In this document: in pieces, positions 1 to 8,670 of the stretch
Numbering within the stretch: the first letter of the stretch is position 1
How the letters are laid out: every line of letters begins with the position of its first letter
Source of the DNA: Methanothrix sp.
GTDB taxonomy: Archaea > Halobacteriota > Methanosarcinia > Methanotrichales > Methanotrichaceae
Reading direction: 5' to 3'
DNA: 64,000 nt
Assembly (NCBI GenBank): GCA_026394555.1
Contig: JAPKXZ010000074.1
Coordinates: 92,424-156,423 of the forward strand
Position numbers and translations under genes: made by a program
The notes under the pieces: model-generated
Database searches by the model: none
What the model saw: the letters and a program-made list of their open reading frames with translations, nothing else
Told to the model about the DNA's origin: nothing

Positions 1-52
1 GCCGTCATTGTGAGGATCTGGAAGAAGGGCGACTAATTGTGGATAGCTACTT

Positions 53-180
53 GCCGGGCTAAAAGCCATGATTGTGAGAGGATAATGTGCCTTTGTGAGC
101 GGCAAATCGTTCTTCGCGTCTTCGCGGCTTCGCGTGAGATTCAAACAGGGTCCGGTTTCACGCGAAGCTGCGAAGTTCCG
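53..180. repeat. Dispersed palindromic intergenic element, copy A (core hairpin 128-167)
   Basis: Core CTTCGCGTGAGATTCAAACAGGGTCCGGTTTCACGCGAAG with complementary arms CTTCGCGTGA/TCACGCGAAG. Flanks are shared with copies at about 1440, 4409 and 43181. Confidence 0.8.
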
Positions 181-260
181 ATAATTAAAGAAGATCTTCT
201 ACAGAAAAGTCATTTCTGACCAGGATCTTAATAAGTCGTTCTCCCGATGTCACCGGAAGC

Positions 261-476
261 TTAACAGACATCGGCCAGCTCCACTTTAAGGATCTCAGAA
301 TTGGAGCGCACCATCAGATCATAGCTCAGAACTTCTATTACAAGCCCAATTGCCTCCTTGATGTTTGCCAGAGCTTCCTCTTTCGTTTCGCACTGACTTA
401 TGGCACCCGGCAATTCGAGGCATCGAACCGTATAACCCCCCTCATCCTGCGGTTCGAGGATAACTGTGTATTTCAT
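261..476 (-). CDS. HicB-like (UPF0150 family) protein, short, no obvious HTH
   Basis: MKYTVILEPQDEGGYTVRCLELPGAISQCETKEEALANIKEAI matches the HicB-fold pattern. Confidence 0.8.
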   Translation of the reverse strand: MKYTVILEPQDEGGYTVRCLELPGAISQCETKEEALANIKEAIGLVIEVLSYDLMVRSNSEILKVELADVC

Positions 477-590
477 AGTGATAATAGTTGATGGAAGTTA
501 TATTTATAACAGGACACACTGCAGAACTCATCGGGCAATTTAACGTCAAAGGAATTGATCCCGGAGTAAATGTCTTCGCGAATTGAAACA

Positions 591-1274
591 TTATGGAGGG
601 CTGCACACTTTGCATGGTACATATCCCTGGTTTCGAGCATCCTGAGAGCTGTTGAACTTGATCACGTTTCCGGGACTTATTTCCTTGACCCACTGGCAGC
701 AAGAATAGTGATATTTCCGGGATGATGTACTGCCAACAAGCGAACCATCAGAACATGACCCAGAATCGTTGATACCCGGAGAATCTTTCCTGCAAGCGGT
801 TGACGGGATGGTCCAATTCCACCAGGTGGCCGGATCAAATTCATTATTCTTGAAATCCCAAATGCAGGCATGACCGGAGTCAACCAGCATCCGGTTAAAG
901 TTCGCTAGCGTACCATCTTGCTTTTGGAGAAATACAACGGCTACCCAACGGCAATATCGATCCTTTCCTGTATCGTCATCGAGGTCCAGGGAGACGAAGC
1001 TGCCATTCAATACCTGGTAAGCATAATTCCTCGAATCCAAGCCTTTTGGAGTGCTCATTTCAGGAGAATCAACATCAGCTAGCCGAACTGTGATATTGCC
1101 TATCCTGCTATCGTAGCCTTGGATCTGGACGTGGATTGTATCGCCATCCACAACATTGGTCACAATGCCATAGGCTTCTCCGGGCGCTGCGAAAACCAGT
1201 GGCGACAGCAATAACGCCGGCAGAATCGAGATAAGGATTATTTCATTTCTCATTAGGAGTCTTTCCCGTTCCAT
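591..1274 (-). CDS. Secreted thermonuclease-like (SNase/TNase) protein with C-terminal Ada-like Cys motif
   Basis: Signal peptide MRNEIILISILPALLLSPLVFA. VVDGDTIHV...RLADVDSPE...D-DTGKDRYCRWVAVVF is SNase-like. C-term KYHYSCCQWVKEI...NQGYVPCKVCSPP. Confidence 0.8.
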   Translation of the reverse strand: MERERLLMRNEIILISILPALLLSPLVFAAPGEAYGIVTNVVDGDTIHVQIQGYDSRIGNITVRLADVDSPEMSTPKGLDSRNYAYQVLNGSFVSLDLDDDTGKDRYCRWVAVVFLQKQDGTLANFNRMLVDSGHACIWDFKNNEFDPATWWNWTIPSTACRKDSPGINDSGSCSDGSLVGSTSSRKYHYSCCQWVKEISPGNVIKFNSSQDARNQGYVPCKVCSPP

Positions 1275-1439
1275 AAATCCGTTTATCTATCTCATGAAAA
1301 ACATTACAAAATATGGCTCGTCGCCATCATCGATGACTTTGTATTGCGCCTTCTCCAGAGCTGCCTGGATGTATTCCGCGAACATATCAATATCCTATTT
1401 GAGTTTCAAAGGATATGAAATATGCGATTCAGATTTCAG

Positions 1440-1545
1440 GTGCTTGTAAACAGCTAATCGTTCTTCGCGGCTTCGCGCCTTCGCGTGAAAACGGACCTGG
1501 GTTGAATCTCACGCGGAGTGGCGAAGTCAAAACATTGGCTTATTT
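1440..1545. repeat. Dispersed palindromic element, copy B (core 1479-1518 inverted relative to other copies)
   Basis: CTTCGCGTGAAAACGGACCTGGGTTGAATCTCACGCGGAG is the reverse complement of the core form in the other copies. Outer flanks AGCTAATCGTTCTTCGCGG and AAAACATTGGCTTATTTC keep the same orientation. Confidence 0.75.
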
Positions 1546-2100
1546 CTATATTGCCTCTTTCTGCCCCATCAGTTGAATCATCGTCCCCACAATTTCGTCA
1601 TGCTCTGAACAATTGACCGCAAAATTCAATCGGTCGGGATAGATGGAGAAGAGAACCTGCGGGATGTGGGAGTTGCAGTCATCCAATGCCATCTGCAGTT
1701 CACGATACTCGCGATTGGTGACCAGGAGCTGATCGCGATACTCTTCTTCCTGGTCCAGAGACTCCATAGGGTTCTTCTCGTCAATCGTGCTGTCAACAAC
1801 CAGATCGCACTGCCACTCCAATACCAGGGCCCGGTTCTCCCAGTAATATGTATCAGGCGGGATCAAATCCTGCAATATCTTCAGATCCTCCAGGGGCACA
1901 AGCCACTCTCTCGCCTGTACTTCTTCCGGCAAATCCCCTTCGATGCTTATCAACGAAGAGACAGGCCCCGAGGTTAGATTCAGATCGCCCATGTCAAACG
2001 ATATCTTAACCGGCGAGTTCCTCATGGCTTTGAGGGCAAAATAAAGCCGGCCGGGATTGAGTATTTCGATTGCCTTCTCATAAATTATATCGTCTTCCAT
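1546..2100 (-). CDS. Hypothetical protein
   Basis: Uninterrupted 184-aa ORF with a coherent acidic sequence and no recognised domain. Confidence 0.6.
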   Translation of the reverse strand: MEDDIIYEKAIEILNPGRLYFALKAMRNSPVKISFDMGDLNLTSGPVSSLISIEGDLPEEVQAREWLVPLEDLKILQDLIPPDTYYWENRALVLEWQCDLVVDSTIDEKNPMESLDQEEEYRDQLLVTNREYRELQMALDDCNSHIPQVLFSIYPDRLNFAVNCSEHDEIVGTMIQLMGQKEAI

Positions 2101-2432
2101 GATTTATGTATTTGTTGCAACTGATATATTCAAGTGGCGCACCGGAGGTGGGCAGGCAAAGCTGGGGTCCGCTCTTCGCCCCAGCCCGCCATTTTGTGAC
2201 CTTCCCCGTCTTCGTTGGTACGGGTCCGCGGATTCGACAGGTGGCGAGATGAGCGGTTATAATCAAGTGCACAGTTTATGGTTATTAATTATTTAAATAG
2301 AAATTTAGTTTGCAATTAATTATGATATATCGTCACATTGGCGACTCAACTCTTTAGAAAAATTTATATTACTGAAGTGTGATCAGTACTAAAAATACTA
2401 AACTGCGGAAAAGTAAATCTGGAGAAATAAAG

Positions 2433-2858
2433 ATGAATAACCGAATATTTGCAGGGGCGCTAATCTCCCTTGCCGTCCTGATTCTGGGAGCGGCATTGGT
2501 GCAGGGCGCAACAGAGAGCGGTATCGCCATAACAAATGCCAATTTTGCGGCCCCAAGCCCGGAGAAAGAGAACTTGGATGAGGAATGGGTGGAGATATCC
2601 AATCTGGGCACCGCAGATGTCAGCCTGGCCGGCTGGACGCTGGAGGATGCGCAGAATCACACCTACAAGTTCCCGGATTTCAGCTTGAAGGCCGGGGCCA
2701 AGGCCAAAATTCGCACGGGAATAGGAAATGACACTACCGAAGATCTCTTCTGGAACCGCGGCTCACCCATCTGGAACAATGATGGCGATGTGGCTACCTT
2801 AACGGATGCTTCAGGCAGCATAGTCTCTCGCTATCCTGAGGAGGCAAAGGCAGCTTAA
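2433..2858 (+). CDS. Secreted lamin-tail-domain (LTD) protein
   Basis: Signal peptide from M at 2433. ITNANF...EEWVEISNLGTADVSLAGWTLEDAQNHTYKFPDF matches the LTD pattern. Confidence 0.8.
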   Translation: MNNRIFAGALISLAVLILGAALVQGATESGIAITNANFAAPSPEKENLDEEWVEISNLGTADVSLAGWTLEDAQNHTYKFPDFSLKAGAKAKIRTGIGNDTTEDLFWNRGSPIWNNDGDVATLTDASGSIVSRYPEEAKAA

Positions 2859-2938
2859 ATATTTTTTTGGGGGCTCGTCGCTATTTTCATGGCAAATCTC
2901 GCGTTACAATATTTTTCCATTTGACTACGAAATACGAT

Positions 2939-3074
2939 CACCACAAAGTCACAAAGGCACAAAGACGACTTAATAATATGGCTCTTCGCTATTTCCAGTT
3001 GCTAACTTCAGGTTACTACGTTTTTCCAGTTGTTAGTTAGTCGCTCTGTGCGTACTCTGTGAACTCTGTGGTGG
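2939..3074. repeat. CACAAAG-type imperfect inverted-repeat element
   Basis: Left arm CACCACAAAGTCACAAAGGCACAAAGACGAC. Right arm GTCGCTCTGTGCGTACTCTGTGAACTCTGTGGTGG is its imperfect reverse complement. Confidence 0.65.
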
Positions 3075-3197
3075 AAACGTCGTTAGCCCTTGGTTATTAT
3101 TAAGTGGCTGACGATACTACCACAACCGATCATTTTTTCGCGGGAAGAGCGCAAGTGTGAAATGCCATTCCCGCCTCCTGTTATACGGTGTATTAAG

Positions 3198-3899
3198 ATG
3201 AATCTTGAAGAAATGTCGGATATATTGAAGTCCTCCTTAGGCATTCGCGACAATATCGTGGGCGTAAGACTGTTCAAGAGCGAAGCGGAAATTCCCAAAG
3301 ATCTCAAATCTGTGGAGAAGCCCTTCCATTACTGCGGCATGATCCAGGGGGCACGACAAGAAGGGAAAAGCTTCCTGGCCCGGGCCGACTATCACGGATG
3401 CAAGGGCGGAGCCTCGGGCCTGGGGATTGTGCAGTGCCCGGAGAACATCGCCTCAGGATCTTTGTACTTCGACAAGCTGCACAAGTGTGAGACCCCGGCG
3501 ATCGGCACCAGCATCGCCTCCAATATGCCGCGCCTCCTTCCCGGCAGCACGGTAGCCACCTACGTTGCCCCTCTGGACAAGATGGTCATGAACCCCGATG
3601 TAGTGATATTTGTAGGCAGTCCGCTTAACGCCCGGCGTATTGTGCAGGCGGTCATGTTCAAAGAGGGAGGCAGGACCAGCTTCAACACGGCGGGAATCCA
3701 GTCTTTTTGCGTGGATGCCACAGCCTCGCCCTACCTCAGAGGAGAGGTGAACATCTCTTTAGGCTGCGACGGATCTGCGAAAAACTCCGGCCTGAAAGAT
3801 GAGGATGTAGTGGTGGGCATACCCTATGCGATGATGGAAGATATCTGCACCGTCCTCAAGACGCAATACCAGGGCTGGGATAAGTTCATGAGAGGCTAG
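3198..3899 (+). CDS. DUF169 family protein
   Basis: ATG at 3198 (MNLEEMSDILKSSLGIRDNIVGVRLFKSEAEIP); Cys-rich GMIQGAR...CKGGASGLGIVQCPE pattern. Confidence 0.75.
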   Translation: MNLEEMSDILKSSLGIRDNIVGVRLFKSEAEIPKDLKSVEKPFHYCGMIQGARQEGKSFLARADYHGCKGGASGLGIVQCPENIASGSLYFDKLHKCETPAIGTSIASNMPRLLPGSTVATYVAPLDKMVMNPDVVIFVGSPLNARRIVQAVMFKEGGRTSFNTAGIQSFCVDATASPYLRGEVNISLGCDGSAKNSGLKDEDVVVGIPYAMMEDICTVLKTQYQGWDKFMRG

Positions 3900-3904
3900 G
3901 AATC

Positions 3905-4357
3905 ATGTTTGAAAGGATCTTGATTGCAACCGACGGCTCCAAGCATAGCGAGAGGGCCGCAGAAGCAGGAATAGAAATGGCCAGGCCCTACGGCTCAGCC
4001 GTCACCGCTCTTTTTGTTGTCGATATCGGCAAAGAGTATGGCCCCCTGGGGGACCTGATCTCAAAGGTTGCCGACGACCTGATCGCAGGCATAAGAAGCA
4101 ATCTGCAAAATCAGGGCGATGAAGCCACAAAAAGAGTAGAAGTGATGGCAGAGAAGGCAGGCATTGCCGTGACCAGAAAGATCACGGAAGGCTATCCGGC
4201 TGAGGAAATCATTGCAATCGCAAAGGAAGGCGATATGAACCTCATCGTCATGGGCGGAATCGGAGTCACTGGCCTGGAAAGGTTCCTCCTGGGCAGCGTG
4301 GCCGATAAAGTGGTCAGAAGCTCCAATATTCCCGTGCTGGTGGTGAGAAAGGAGTAG
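3905..4357 (+). CDS. Universal stress protein UspA family
   Basis: MFERILIATDGSKHSERA...GGIGVTGLERFLLGSVADKVVRSSNIPVLVV has the ATP-binding Usp motif. Confidence 0.95.
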   Translation: MFERILIATDGSKHSERAAEAGIEMARPYGSAVTALFVVDIGKEYGPLGDLISKVADDLIAGIRSNLQNQGDEATKRVEVMAEKAGIAVTRKITEGYPAEEIIAIAKEGDMNLIVMGGIGVTGLERFLLGSVADKVVRSSNIPVLVVRKE

Positions 4358-4408
4358 GCCCGGGGGGCACTTATTGGAACGTCTCACCTGGGGCTCGCCA
4401 CTAGCACA

Positions 4409-4513
4409 GCCGGGCCTAATTAAAGCCATGAGATTCAACCGGGTCCGGTTTCACGCGAAGGCGCGAAGCCGCGAAGTAAAAACATTGGTTTATTTCGGCC
4501 TCGCTGTACTTGT
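4409..4513. repeat. Dispersed palindromic element, copy C (left part internally deleted)
   Basis: GGGCCTAATTAAAGCCATGAGATTCAACCGGGTCCGGTTTCACGCGAAGGCGCGAAG...AAAACATTGGTTTATTTCGGCCTCGCTGT. Confidence 0.75.
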
Positions 4514-4526
4514 GCTCCCATAATCG

Positions 4527-5201
4527 TCAGGGCCGTTCGCTTGGCAGGCTCCACTTGAGAAGCACTCCCTCGTCCAGCCGCTCTACACAGCTTAGGGTCA
4601 GCCGGGGGAAATTATCTTTGAACCCCGGCCCGTCCATCAGGGTGGGGGCATTCTCTCCGCCGATGAGCATCGACCCCATGTAGACATAAAGTTCATCCAC
4701 CAGGCCTAGCTTGAGGAGCGACCAGTTGAGCGTAGCCCCGCCCTCCACCATGAGACGCTTGACGCCCCGATCAAAAAGCCGGGAAAACAGCTCCGTCAGA
4801 TCGACCCGCTCTTCTCCGCATACTATTATCTCACACTTTGAGGAGAGCCTATCCAGCCGTTCCTGCGACGCAGAGTCGGTGACGGCCACGATGCACCCTG
4901 GTCCCAGTACCTTGGCATAGGACGGCGTTCTTGCCCGGCTATCGGCAATAATGCGAAGCGGGTCTTCCGGCCAACCCTTCGCCCGTCTGGCCTCGCGAGA
5001 GCTTAACGACTTCACCCTCAGGCGGGGATCGTCTGCCAGCACCGTTCCCACTCCTACCATGACAGCGTCGCTCTCTGCCCGGAGAAGGTCGACCCTGGCT
5101 CTGTCCTCCAGGCCGGAGATGCTCACCTGGCAGCGCTCAACGGAGCTGATCTTGCCGTCAGCGCTCATGGCGCTATTGATGAATACGAAGGGCCGGGTCA
5201 A
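4527..5201 (-). CDS. 2,5-diamino-6-(ribosylamino)-4(3H)-pyrimidinone 5'-phosphate reductase (RibD C-terminal family, archaeal riboflavin pathway)
   Basis: RPFVFINSAMSADGKIS...DAVMVGVGTVLADDPRL...MVEGGATLNWSLL. Confidence 0.9.
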   Translation of the reverse strand: MTRPFVFINSAMSADGKISSVERCQVSISGLEDRARVDLLRAESDAVMVGVGTVLADDPRLRVKSLSSREARRAKGWPEDPLRIIADSRARTPSYAKVLGPGCIVAVTDSASQERLDRLSSKCEIIVCGEERVDLTELFSRLFDRGVKRLMVEGGATLNWSLLKLGLVDELYVYMGSMLIGGENAPTLMDGPGFKDNFPRLTLSCVERLDEGVLLKWSLPSERP

Positions 5202-6310
5202 TGCATCTAATTAGCCAAGAGGTGCTAAATAGCTTGCCGGCCCATTTTTTGGATATGCCAGAAGCACGCGAGATTCTGTTGCAAGGAACCATAATCTATG
5301 GCGATGATTTCCAGGCAGAGGATGGCTACATCAGCATCCGGGATGGCATCATCCGGGAGTTTGGCTTTGAGCATGTAGACGCTGACTATGAGGGCATTGT
5401 CTGTCCGCGCTTCGTGAATGCACACGTCCATGTGGGCGACTCCGCCTTTAAGGACCCACCATTTTTGCCGCTCTCTGAGCTTGTCGGCCCGCATGGACTG
5501 AAGGCACGAATGCTGGCCCAAATGCCGCGCGCTGTTCTCGTAGAAGGCATGAGAAGAAGCCTGCAACAGATGGCGGCGTCTGGTACGTGTGCTTTTGCCG
5601 ATTTTCGGGAGGGAGGGGCAGAAGGTGCAAGCATGCTGGAAGAGGCCGTGCAGGGCCTGCCCCTTCTTGCCAGAATCCTGGGACGGCCAAGCTTGGGCCA
5701 GATAAATATCCCAAAGAGCTGCTGGGGGCTGGGAATAAGCAGCACTCGAGACCATGATCTGGACCAACTTCGTGCAGCTGTGGCGGCAGCCAGAAAGGAG
5801 GGCCAGGCGGTGGGAGTGCACGCCGGCGAAGCCGGTAATGACGATATCGACGATGCTCTTGCCCTTCATCCGGATTTCCTGGTGCACATGAACCGGGCCG
5901 GCGAGGCGGATCTGAGGGATGTGGCCCACGCCGGCATTCCGGTCGTCGTCTGTCCCAGATCCAATCTGGTGACGGGCGTAGGTCTGCCCAATGTGAAAAG
6001 AATGACGGAGCTGGGCATTACAATTGCCGTTGGAACAGATAACGTTATGATGAACTCGCCGGACATCTTTGAAGAGATGCATTTCCTTGTCAAGGCTCTG
6101 CTGCATGACGATAGACAGGTATTTAAGATGTGCACGCTAAATGGTGCTAAAATAACAGGGCTTGATCAGAGGCTGGGGTCCATTCTGGAAGGAAAAGAGG
6201 CAAAAGTGATGGTTATAGATAAAAGATCGAATAATATGTGGGGGTCGATGGCACCTCTTTCCAGCATTGTGAGAAGGGCCGGGCAGTCTGACATAATAGC
6301 TATCTTTTAG
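5201..6310 (+). CDS. Amidohydrolase family protein
   Basis: PRFVNAHVHVGD...VGVHAGEAG...HMNRAGEADL...VGTDNVMMN metal-ligand motifs. The start may be the later Met (MPEAREIL). Confidence 0.85.
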   Translation: MHLISQEVLNSLPAHFLDMPEAREILLQGTIIYGDDFQAEDGYISIRDGIIREFGFEHVDADYEGIVCPRFVNAHVHVGDSAFKDPPFLPLSELVGPHGLKARMLAQMPRAVLVEGMRRSLQQMAASGTCAFADFREGGAEGASMLEEAVQGLPLLARILGRPSLGQINIPKSCWGLGISSTRDHDLDQLRAAVAAARKEGQAVGVHAGEAGNDDIDDALALHPDFLVHMNRAGEADLRDVAHAGIPVVVCPRSNLVTGVGLPNVKRMTELGITIAVGTDNVMMNSPDIFEEMHFLVKALLHDDRQVFKMCTLNGAKITGLDQRLGSILEGKEAKVMVIDKRSNNMWGSMAPLSSIVRRAGQSDIIAIF

Positions 6311-6319
6311 AGGTTAATC

Positions 6320-6757
6320 ATGTTTAAGAAGATTCTAGTTGCAACCGACGGATCAGAGCACGGATACAGAGCGGCCAAGGTGGCATTGGAGCTGGGAAAG
6401 ATATCTGGTGGAAAGGTCAATGCGATCTATGTGGCCGACACCAACAGGACGAGCCATCTGCCGGACGATATGTTACTATTCAGCATCCGAGAGCTTCTGC
6501 TCAAAGAAGGAAAAGAGGCCTTGAAACAGGTAGAAACGCTGGCTAAGGATATGGGCGTTGCCTTTGCGAGCCTTGTGGCTGAGGGCAATCCCGGCAGCGA
6601 GATCATCAGCTATGCAGAGTCAGAAGGCATGGATATTATCATCCTGGGAGCTGTGGGGCGCACCGGTCTTGATAAGTTCCTGCTGGGCAGTGTGGCCGAA
6701 AAGGTGGTAAGAAGCTCCAAGATTCCTGTACTGACCATTCCGAGGGGAAAGACGTGA
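6320..6757 (+). CDS. Universal stress protein UspA family
   Basis: MFKKILVATDGSEHGYRAA...GAVGRTGLDKFLLGSVAEKVVRSSKIPVL. Confidence 0.95.
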   Translation: MFKKILVATDGSEHGYRAAKVALELGKISGGKVNAIYVADTNRTSHLPDDMLLFSIRELLLKEGKEALKQVETLAKDMGVAFASLVAEGNPGSEIISYAESEGMDIIILGAVGRTGLDKFLLGSVAEKVVRSSKIPVLTIPRGKT

Positions 6758-7614
6758 GCATTCTCGTCAGAGACGTAATGGTCAAGGATGTGGCTCATGT
6801 CGCCATCCCCGGCAGCAGGGATGATGTCTTGAAGACGCTGCAGGACCACAAGGTCTCCGGCGTTCCCGTGATTAAAAAAGGCGAGGTCGTGGGCATGATA
6901 ACCAGGACCGACCTGCTCCGCAATCGCGATGAGGACCAGACGGCCCTGCTCATGACTCGCGATCCTGTTGTGATAAGCCCGGAGAAGAGCATAGTCGAGG
7001 CCTCAAGGCTGCTGATCAAGCACGACATCCGGCGGCTTCCTGTTGTAAAAGGCAAAGAGCTGGTGGGCATCATCACCGTTGCCGATATCGTTCGGGTGGC
7101 CGCAGACCTGGGAATAAAAGAGAGCATTGAGCCCTATTTAGAGAAGAAGACCGTGGTTCTCTGGAGCGAGATGCCCCTGGCGGTAGCCGGATCAATTATG
7201 GAGTTTGCCGCAGTGGAGGCCTGCCCCGTCATCGATAGCAGCCTCAAGCTGGTGGGCATGATATCGGACCGCGATCTCATCAAGACCAGTGTCATCGAGG
7301 ATACGGTCGAGAAGACGGATATGTCTGCCAATGATGGAGAGGACACCTGGATGTGGGACCGGGTGATGCAGACCATCAGTAAGTATTACACTGTTTCGCG
7401 GATCAAGCTGAAAAATATTCTGGTCTCCGAGGCTATGGTGCCGCCCATCACGGCTTATAAAAAAGATGAGGTGGGCAAATGCGCGGCGACAATGTACAAG
7501 AATAGAATCGACCAGATGCCTGTGGTCACATCCAGCGGAAGGCTGATGGGTATGCTCAAGGACAAGGACATCCTGATGGCGCTGGTGGATTACAGCCAGA
7601 GGGCGACGGTGTGA
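6754..7614 (+). CDS. Four-CBS-domain protein
   Basis: Repeated CBS motifs (VRDVMVKDVAHVAI..., LLMTRDPVVISPEKSI..., IEFAAVEACPVID-like, VSEAMVPPITAYKKDE...); 4-bp overlap with the upstream USP gene. Confidence 0.9.
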   Translation: MSILVRDVMVKDVAHVAIPGSRDDVLKTLQDHKVSGVPVIKKGEVVGMITRTDLLRNRDEDQTALLMTRDPVVISPEKSIVEASRLLIKHDIRRLPVVKGKELVGIITVADIVRVAADLGIKESIEPYLEKKTVVLWSEMPLAVAGSIMEFAAVEACPVIDSSLKLVGMISDRDLIKTSVIEDTVEKTDMSANDGEDTWMWDRVMQTISKYYTVSRIKLKNILVSEAMVPPITAYKKDEVGKCAATMYKNRIDQMPVVTSSGRLMGMLKDKDILMALVDYSQRATV

Positions 7615-7648
7615 AAAGCTATTTTTCTCAGTGTTGAAAGACTGTGCA

Positions 7649-7673
7649 CCCCCGCCAGCTTGCTGCGGGGGGG
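7649..7673 (+). terminator. GC-rich hairpin after the CBS gene
   Basis: CCCCCGCCAGCTTGCTGCGGGGGGG self-complementary, 35 nt after the stop codon at 7614; no poly-T tract. Confidence 0.35.
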
Positions 7674-7807
7674 CATAATTATGTTGCCGCCAATAATAAT
7701 CATTGCTTCTCGCAGGTCAAGCTCTTTTAGGCGGTACTCGTTATATAAATAGTTTAACAAATTAGGGAACTAATAAAAAATTAATTCAAAAATATAGTAC
7801 AACTAGA

Positions 7808-8608
7808 TCAGACTTGAACATGCGGTAAAGATTCATTGTACGCAAAATCTACGGTTTTATTTATTTCTACCGTTTTGTTTGCTGAATTGAATTCAAAACT
7901 TGCTATTGCAGGTGGTAAATCCTTTTTGTCCAGACTGGAGTACTTTGTTGCTGTTATTGCATTTCCAGAAACACTTATAAGTTGTTTATTTGAAGACGGA
8001 AGTTTCGCCTTGATTTGATCAAGTTCGGAAGAAAATCCTGTACTATCTTCAATCAATCCGGATGAAATCGATACGTTTTCTCCTCCAGCCACAGTGGCTA
8101 CAAGAGTTACTGGATGCACCCCTAATTTCAGATCAATCACGGATTCACTGATTTTGGAATCTTTACCGTTGATGCTGAATGAGTCTGTGAGTTTTAATAT
8201 CTTTTCTGCATCACTATCTTTATTGAAGACAGGTCTTCTGTTTATGGAGATGTTTGAATTGATATCAGAAGTTCCATCTATTCTTGCTTTATGCAGCAAC
8301 TTTTCTTTTATTCCATTCATGGAAACCATATAACTGCTATCATATCCATGGCTATTTTTAAGCGAATATACTGAATTAAACGATTCTGATTCACTCCCAA
8401 AGCTAAACCTTCTACTATAATCCTGGGATTCTCCGCAAGAATTCACAGCATCGCTAGCTATCGGCGTATATGTATTCGATTGAATCCTGCCGTCTCCAGA
8501 TACGGTAACATTTCCGGAATATGTTATTGCTTCAGTTCCTGTGAAAAAAAGGATTCCACACACCAAGATAATCAATATCAATTTCACAATTATCACCATA
8601 CTATCCAA
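7808..8608 (-). CDS. Hypothetical secreted protein
   Basis: N-terminal hydrophobic segment VIIVKLILIILVCGILFFTGTEAITYSG, then a Ser/Asn-rich exported body. Confidence 0.65.
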   Translation of the reverse strand: MDSMVIIVKLILIILVCGILFFTGTEAITYSGNVTVSGDGRIQSNTYTPIASDAVNSCGESQDYSRRFSFGSESESFNSVYSLKNSHGYDSSYMVSMNGIKEKLLHKARIDGTSDINSNISINRRPVFNKDSDAEKILKLTDSFSINGKDSKISESVIDLKLGVHPVTLVATVAGGENVSISSGLIEDSTGFSSELDQIKAKLPSSNKQLISVSGNAITATKYSSLDKKDLPPAIASFEFNSANKTVEINKTVDFAYNESLPHVQV

Positions 8609-8670
8609 TTCACCCTGTTACATCTTTAATTAAAAATTAATTACGTAGAGATTATGTTTTTATAAGAGAG

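Noticed and set aside
5225-6106. 293-aa minus-strand ORF within the amidohydrolase
   Set aside because: Opposite strand encodes clear amidohydrolase metal-binding motifs; the shadow has none.
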